From JBPCQA01 sp050998615 (lineage in GTDB: Bacteria > Actinomycetota > Actinomycetes > Propionibacteriales > Nocardioidaceae), in contig JBPCQA010000039.1 in the NCBI GenBank assembly GCA_050998615.1, forward strand, positions 1 through 19,196: DNA of 19,196 nt. The letters run 5' to 3'. This document shows, in pieces, positions 15,853 to 19,196 of the stretch. The position numbers and the translations under genes were made by a program. Below the pieces are notes generated by a model. It had not been told where the DNA came from. It did not search any database and worked only from the letters and a program-made list of their open reading frames with translations. How positions within the stretch are numbered: position 1 is the stretch's first letter; each line of letters opens with the position of its first letter.

Positions 15853-16938
15853 TCAGCCGGTCTTGGTCAGCTGCTCGTGCTTGGAGCCGATCCTGGCCAG
15901 CAGCGCCTTCCAGGACGCATCGAACGAGGCTGCTCCCTCCCGCTGAAGCTCAACCGCAAGGACTTGGTCATCAATACCGACCCGAGCGAATTCGCTCAGG
16001 GTCTCGTCGGCGTCACCGCCGTCGGCCGCCATCAGCGTCTGGACCTGTCCGTGGTCGGCGAAGGCGAGCAGCGTCGCCTCAGGCATGGTGTTGATAGTGA
16101 AGGGGGCGGCCAAAGCGGTCACGTACAAAACGTCGGGCGCCTCCGGGTTCTTCGTTGAGGTGCTGGCCCACAGCAGTCGCTGCGGGCGAGCACCTTCGTT
16201 GGCCAGCCGACCCCAACGAGGCGAGTCGAGCAGCTCGCGGTAAGCCAGGTATGCCTGGCCCGCCACCGCGATGCCGAGGCGATCTTGAAGTTCGGCGGGG
16301 ACTCGGTCGGCAACCGCCTTGTCCCAACGGCTCACGAAGACTGAGCCTACCGAGCTCACGGCTGGGTCCAGCCCCGCCTGAACTCGCCGTTCGACTCCCC
16401 GCAGGTATGCCTCGGCGGAGGCCTGGTACTGCTCTGCCGAGAACAACAGAGTCACGTTGATGGGAAGTCCCGCAAAGGTGCACTCCTCGATGGCGGGCAA
16501 TCCCTCGGGAGTGCCAGGGATCTTGATGAACACGTTCGGCCGCTCCGCCTGACTGTGCAGTCTCTTCGCCTGCTCGATCGTCGCATCGGTGTCGTGCACG
16601 AGCAGCGGCGACACTTCAAGCGAGACCCACCCGTCGACGCCGTCGCTGTGCTCGTGGACCGGCCCGAACAAATCAGCGGCCCGGCGCAGGTCGGCCAGGG
16701 CAAGCTCGAAGAAGACCTCCTCGTCGGACGCACCAGCCGTCTTGCGGGAGGCGATGTCGGTGTCGTAGTCGTCGCCGCCCTCGATCGCCTTGTCGAAAAT
16801 CGTGGGATTGGAGGTGAGCCCGGAAACCGAGTGCTCGGTGATATAGCCCTCAAGCGCCCCCCGGTCGAGCAAGCCCCGGGTGATGTTGTCCAACCACAGA
16901 CTTTGACCCGCATCGTGCAGCCGCTGAGTCGGCTTCAT
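15853..16938 (-). CDS. tal: Transaldolase (long TalB/Tal actinobacterial type)
   Basis: Transaldolase moves a dihydroxyacetone unit between sedoheptulose-7-P and glyceraldehyde-3-P in the non-oxidative pentose-phosphate pathway. The 361-residue protein carries LWLDNITRGL (Asp17), GLTSNPTIFDKAI (residues 40-52), and the Schiff-base Lys139 in NVFIKIPGTPEGLPAI. It then has LPINVTLLFS and LLWASTSTKNP, matching the long actinobacterial/cyanobacterial subfamily. The ATG start has a very strong ribosome site (AAGGAGGTGCG immediately upstream). It begins 22 bases after the tkt stop on the same strand, so the two form an operon. The 31-base gap to the convergent disulfide reductase has no obvious terminator hairpin. 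Confidence 0.96.
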   Translation of the reverse strand: MKPTQRLHDAGQSLWLDNITRGLLDRGALEGYITEHSVSGLTSNPTIFDKAIEGGDDYDTDIASRKTAGASDEEVFFELALADLRRAADLFGPVHEHSDGVDGWVSLEVSPLLVHDTDATIEQAKRLHSQAERPNVFIKIPGTPEGLPAIEECTFAGLPINVTLLFSAEQYQASAEAYLRGVERRVQAGLDPAVSSVGSVFVSRWDKAVADRVPAELQDRLGIAVAGQAYLAYRELLDSPRWGRLANEGARPQRLLWASTSTKNPEAPDVLYVTALAAPFTINTMPEATLLAFADHGQVQTLMAADGGDADETLSEFARVGIDDQVLAVELQREGAASFDASWKALLARIGSKHEQLTKTG

Positions 16939-16960
16939 CGCACCTCCTTGTTTGCCTTCA

Positions 16961-18817
16961 TCATGCTTCCACGAGCCTGCGAGCGGCCTCGACGATGTGA
17001 CGAGACGATATGCCCGCGGCGTCCAACAGCTCCGGGGGCGTGCCCGAGGTGGGCAACGCTGGCACGGCCAGGTGGGCGACGTGCAGCGCCGGCACCGATG
17101 CGTCGGCCAACGCCTCCAGCACAGCGCTTCCCAGACCGCCCTCGGGATAGTGGTCCTCGGCGACGACCAGACGGCTGCCAGTCACCCGACAGGCGTCCAC
17201 CAGCGAATCGCGGTCGATCGGCTTGATCGAGTATGCGTCGATCACCCGCGTCGCGACACCGGAGCCGGCGAGCTCGTCGGCAGCGGCCAGGCACTCGTGC
17301 AGCGTCACCCCGGCCCCGATCAGAGTCACCCGGTCGTGAGAGCCGGCTCGGTGCACCTTTGACCCACCAACCGGGAAGGTCTCCTCGGGTCGGTAGACAA
17401 CCGGATAGGCACCGCGGGTGGCGCGCAGGTAGACGATACCTGTGGTATCGGCCATCTGGGTGACGAGCTGGGCGGTCGATGGGGCGTCGGCGGGATACAG
17501 AACGACGGAGCCGTGTACCGCTCGCAGAGCGGCCAAGTCTTCCAGGGCCATCTGGGAGGGTCCGTCCTCGCCGATCTCGACACCCGCGTGGGAACCGACC
17601 AGGCGGATGTTCACTTCGGAGATCCCGGCCATCCGGATGAAGTCGTAGGCCCGGGAGAAGAACACCGCGAAGGTGGCGGCGAACGGTATGTAGCCTCGCA
17701 CGGCGAGCCCGACAGCCGTGGCCACCAATTGCTGTTCGGCGATGAAGATCTCGAAATAGCGTTCGGGACGGACCTTTTTGAACTCCTCCGCGTGGGTGGA
17801 GTTGCCGACCTCGCCGTCTAGGACGACGACCTCGGGACGAGCGGCCAGAGCTGCCAATGCGGCGCCGAAGGCGACCCGGGTCGCGACCTTCTCGCCCAGC
17901 TCCCAGGTCGGGAGGGTGATGGCAGCGGCGGGGTCAGGGGTGACGGCCGGAGTTCCCGGCGCCGGGCGGGACGTGGTGATTCTCAGGTCGGTCGGTCCGC
18001 CGAGGGCGGCGATGGCGCGCTCGGCCATCTCGGGGGGCAGCGCCTTGCCGTGCCAGCCGTTCTCATCCTCCAGCTCGAGAACTCCCTTGGCCTTGATGGT
18101 CCGGGCCAACACCACAGTGGGTTGTTCGGCGCTCGAGCGCGCCTCGGTCAGTGCCTCATCGATGGCCGCCGGGTCGTGGCCGTCGACGACCAGTGCGCGA
18201 CAGCCGAAGGCCTCCACCCTCGCGGCGTAGCGGTCCATGTCCCATTCCAGCTCCGTGGGTCCCCGCTGCCCGAGACGGTTGACGTCCACGATCGCGGTGA
18301 GGTTGCCGAGCTTGTAGTAGCTTGCCTTGTCGAGGGCTTCCCAGATTGACCCTTCCGCCGTTTCGCTGTCTCCGCACAAGACCCAGACGTGGTAAGGCAG
18401 ATGGTCCAGGTATTTCCCGGCTAGGCAGACTCCGACAGCGTCGGGAAGCCCCTGGCCCAGCGAACCGGTGGCAACGTCTACCCAGGGCAGGGCGGGAGTG
18501 GGGTGGCCTTCCAAACGCGCCCCCAGCTGACGGTACGTCTTGACCAGTTCGTCCTCGGTCACCACACCCGCGGCTCGGAACATCGAGTACAGCAGCGGTG
18601 AGGCATGGCCCTTGGAGAAGATCAGGTGGTCGTTGTTAGGGAGATCGGGCTGGTCCCAGTCGTAGCGGAGGTGGCTTACGAGAAGTACGGCCATCAGATC
18701 AGCGGCCGACAGCGACGACGTCGGATGCCCCGAGCCGGCCTCGGTGCTGCAGCGGATGGAATCCACCCGCAGTTGAGCGGCCAGCCGGCGGACAAGGTCG
18801 AACTGCTCTGGGGTCAT
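16961..18817 (-). CDS. tkt: Transketolase, short animal-type form
   Basis: Transketolase transfers two-carbon ketol units with thiamine diphosphate. The start I chose is the ATG at 18817, preceded by AAAGGAGC; an upstream ATG at 18853 would add 12 residues without a comparable site. The 618-residue product has GSGHPTSSLSAADLMA with His31, FSKGHASP with His71, DVATGSLGQGL, and the thiamine diphosphate region GDSETAEGS (149-157) to VDVN (ending at 180). The catalytic Glu lies in FIAEQQL, and SHAGVEIGEDGPSQM follows. Length and the VDVNRLGQ.GPTELEWDMDRY stretch resemble the roughly 620-residue animal transketolases rather than the roughly 660-700-residue common bacterial form. The usual GDG reads GDS here. 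It is cotranscribed with tal. Confidence 0.94.
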   Translation of the reverse strand: MTPEQFDLVRRLAAQLRVDSIRCSTEAGSGHPTSSLSAADLMAVLLVSHLRYDWDQPDLPNNDHLIFSKGHASPLLYSMFRAAGVVTEDELVKTYRQLGARLEGHPTPALPWVDVATGSLGQGLPDAVGVCLAGKYLDHLPYHVWVLCGDSETAEGSIWEALDKASYYKLGNLTAIVDVNRLGQRGPTELEWDMDRYAARVEAFGCRALVVDGHDPAAIDEALTEARSSAEQPTVVLARTIKAKGVLELEDENGWHGKALPPEMAERAIAALGGPTDLRITTSRPAPGTPAVTPDPAAAITLPTWELGEKVATRVAFGAALAALAARPEVVVLDGEVGNSTHAEEFKKVRPERYFEIFIAEQQLVATAVGLAVRGYIPFAATFAVFFSRAYDFIRMAGISEVNIRLVGSHAGVEIGEDGPSQMALEDLAALRAVHGSVVLYPADAPSTAQLVTQMADTTGIVYLRATRGAYPVVYRPEETFPVGGSKVHRAGSHDRVTLIGAGVTLHECLAAADELAGSGVATRVIDAYSIKPIDRDSLVDACRVTGSRLVVAEDHYPEGGLGSAVLEALADASVPALHVAHLAVPALPTSGTPPELLDAAGISSRHIVEAARRLVEA

Positions 18818-19076
18818 CGTGGTGCTCCTTTGATGCGTCGCCCTCGATGTCAACCAGACGCCAAAGACCGCTTTGCGCTCGGTTGGCTCTCCTTGTTCAC
18901 CTAGAGGTCTGGCAACACAATATGCCGCTGGGTCTCGTTGTCTGCATGCACCAGTCGCACGTCCACGTTATACCGGACCTGATCGATGCGCCATACGACG
19001 AATCACCCGCGGCTCCGTGGCACGGTGCTGAACGCCGGATTGATCTCAAGGACCTTCCCACCGGCGTAGGGCGAAT
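18818..19076. other. Interval upstream of tkt-tal, with possible decayed mobile-element sequence
   Basis: The 259 bases between tkt and the transposase tail contain no complete gene. On the minus strand one short open stretch (about 19001-19074) reads AGGKVLEINPAFST, reminiscent of the NPAF/Y-T-S part of TnpB-type proteins, but it stops without the expected Cys-x2-Cys. Another (about 18900-18998) reads as an ordinary peptide for 33 codons with no start. Both could be remnants. The tkt promoter must lie here or further upstream, but I see no convincing -35/-10 pair; a TTGACA at about 18846-18851 is too close to the ribosome site to serve. Confidence 0.3.
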
Positions 19077-19196
19077 TCAGGCGGTCGTCGCAACGAGGGG
19101 TGATTCGGGGTCCAACAGTAGGTGCTGCATCGCTTGCGTGGGTGTGATGCCGCCGAGGGTCTTGGGTGGCCGGTCGTTGAGTTCGGTGGCCACCTC
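19077..19196 (-). mobile_element. IS30-like transposase, C-terminal end (continues beyond window)
   Basis: The last 39 codons of a minus-strand gene are visible, open to the window edge and ending with TGA at 19077-19079. The sequence ELNDRPPKTLGGITPTQAM, followed by LLLDPESPLVATTA, matches the end of IS30-family transposases, where a 'N-RP-KTL-...-P-E' block closes the DDE domain. The gene body and the far end of the element lie outside the window. The near terminal inverted repeat should fall shortly after the stop, but I cannot identify it without its partner. The insertion lies upstream of tkt. Confidence 0.65.

Noticed and set aside
18846..18851. TTGACA on the minus strand as a -35 box for tkt
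   Set aside because: It is only about 30 bases from the ATG, so the matching -10 would fall on the ribosome binding site.
1..19196. CRISPR arrays, tRNA or rRNA genes, prophage or toxin-antitoxin modules
   Set aside because: I looked for regular short repeats, tRNA-like cloverleaf ends and typical small gene pairs on both strands and saw none; a covariance-model search was not possible here.

Overview
This is a GC-rich, densely packed stretch of bacterial chromosome. GTG starts, short ATGA/GTGA overlaps, actinobacterial-type SdhCAB, a DUF1003 membrane protein and an IS30-like transposase tail all point to an actinomycete (Actinomycetota). A Pseudonocardiales-like relative is a guess, because no rRNA or tRNA is present to settle it. 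I see no tRNA, rRNA, CRISPR array or phage genes.

Region 1 (1-3934, + strand) is anaerobic and aerobic electron transfer. It holds the end of narH, then narJ and narI (translationally coupled by 4-nt overlaps), then a type-II NADH dehydrogenase-like flavoprotein. Region 2 (4022-8119, - strand) is a succinate dehydrogenase operon in the order sdhC-sdhA-sdhB, followed by a HAD phosphatase. Together they describe NADH and succinate feeding a quinone pool that can be drained by nitrate.

Region 3 (8120-8960) is the divergent control region of sdhC, rich in inverted repeats, and a DUF1003 membrane protein whose 5' end appears frame-shifted. Region 4 (9080-15821, + strand) is a carbon and redox block: gnd (frame-shifted), a HAD phosphatase, zwf, a UspA stress protein, a D-2-hydroxyacid dehydrogenase, a DUF488 protein and a flavin disulfide-reductase homologue. 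Region 5 (15853-18817, - strand, convergent with region 4) is a transketolase-transaldolase pair. Regions 4 and 5 therefore gather both oxidative (zwf, gnd) and non-oxidative (tkt, tal) pentose-phosphate genes; 6-phosphogluconolactonase, ribulose-5-P epimerase, ribose-5-P isomerase and opcA are not in the window. Region 6 (18818-19196) is the tkt upstream region, ending in the 3' end of an IS30-like transposase.

The most notable signal is a set of reading-frame breaks. Recognisable protein sequence continues in another frame at the 3' end of sdhA (one extra base in a 3-base run), inside gnd, and at the 5' end of the DUF1003 gene. In addition, sdhC runs 160 nt into sdhA. The three breaks all have the same phase change, so they may be sequence errors, and this must be settled before any biological reading. 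I did not find a convincing new multi-gene system. The best candidates for novelty are the pentose-phosphate/stress cluster, its short animal-type transketolase, and a disulfide reductase that keeps its redox cysteines but has Tyr where the catalytic His is expected.
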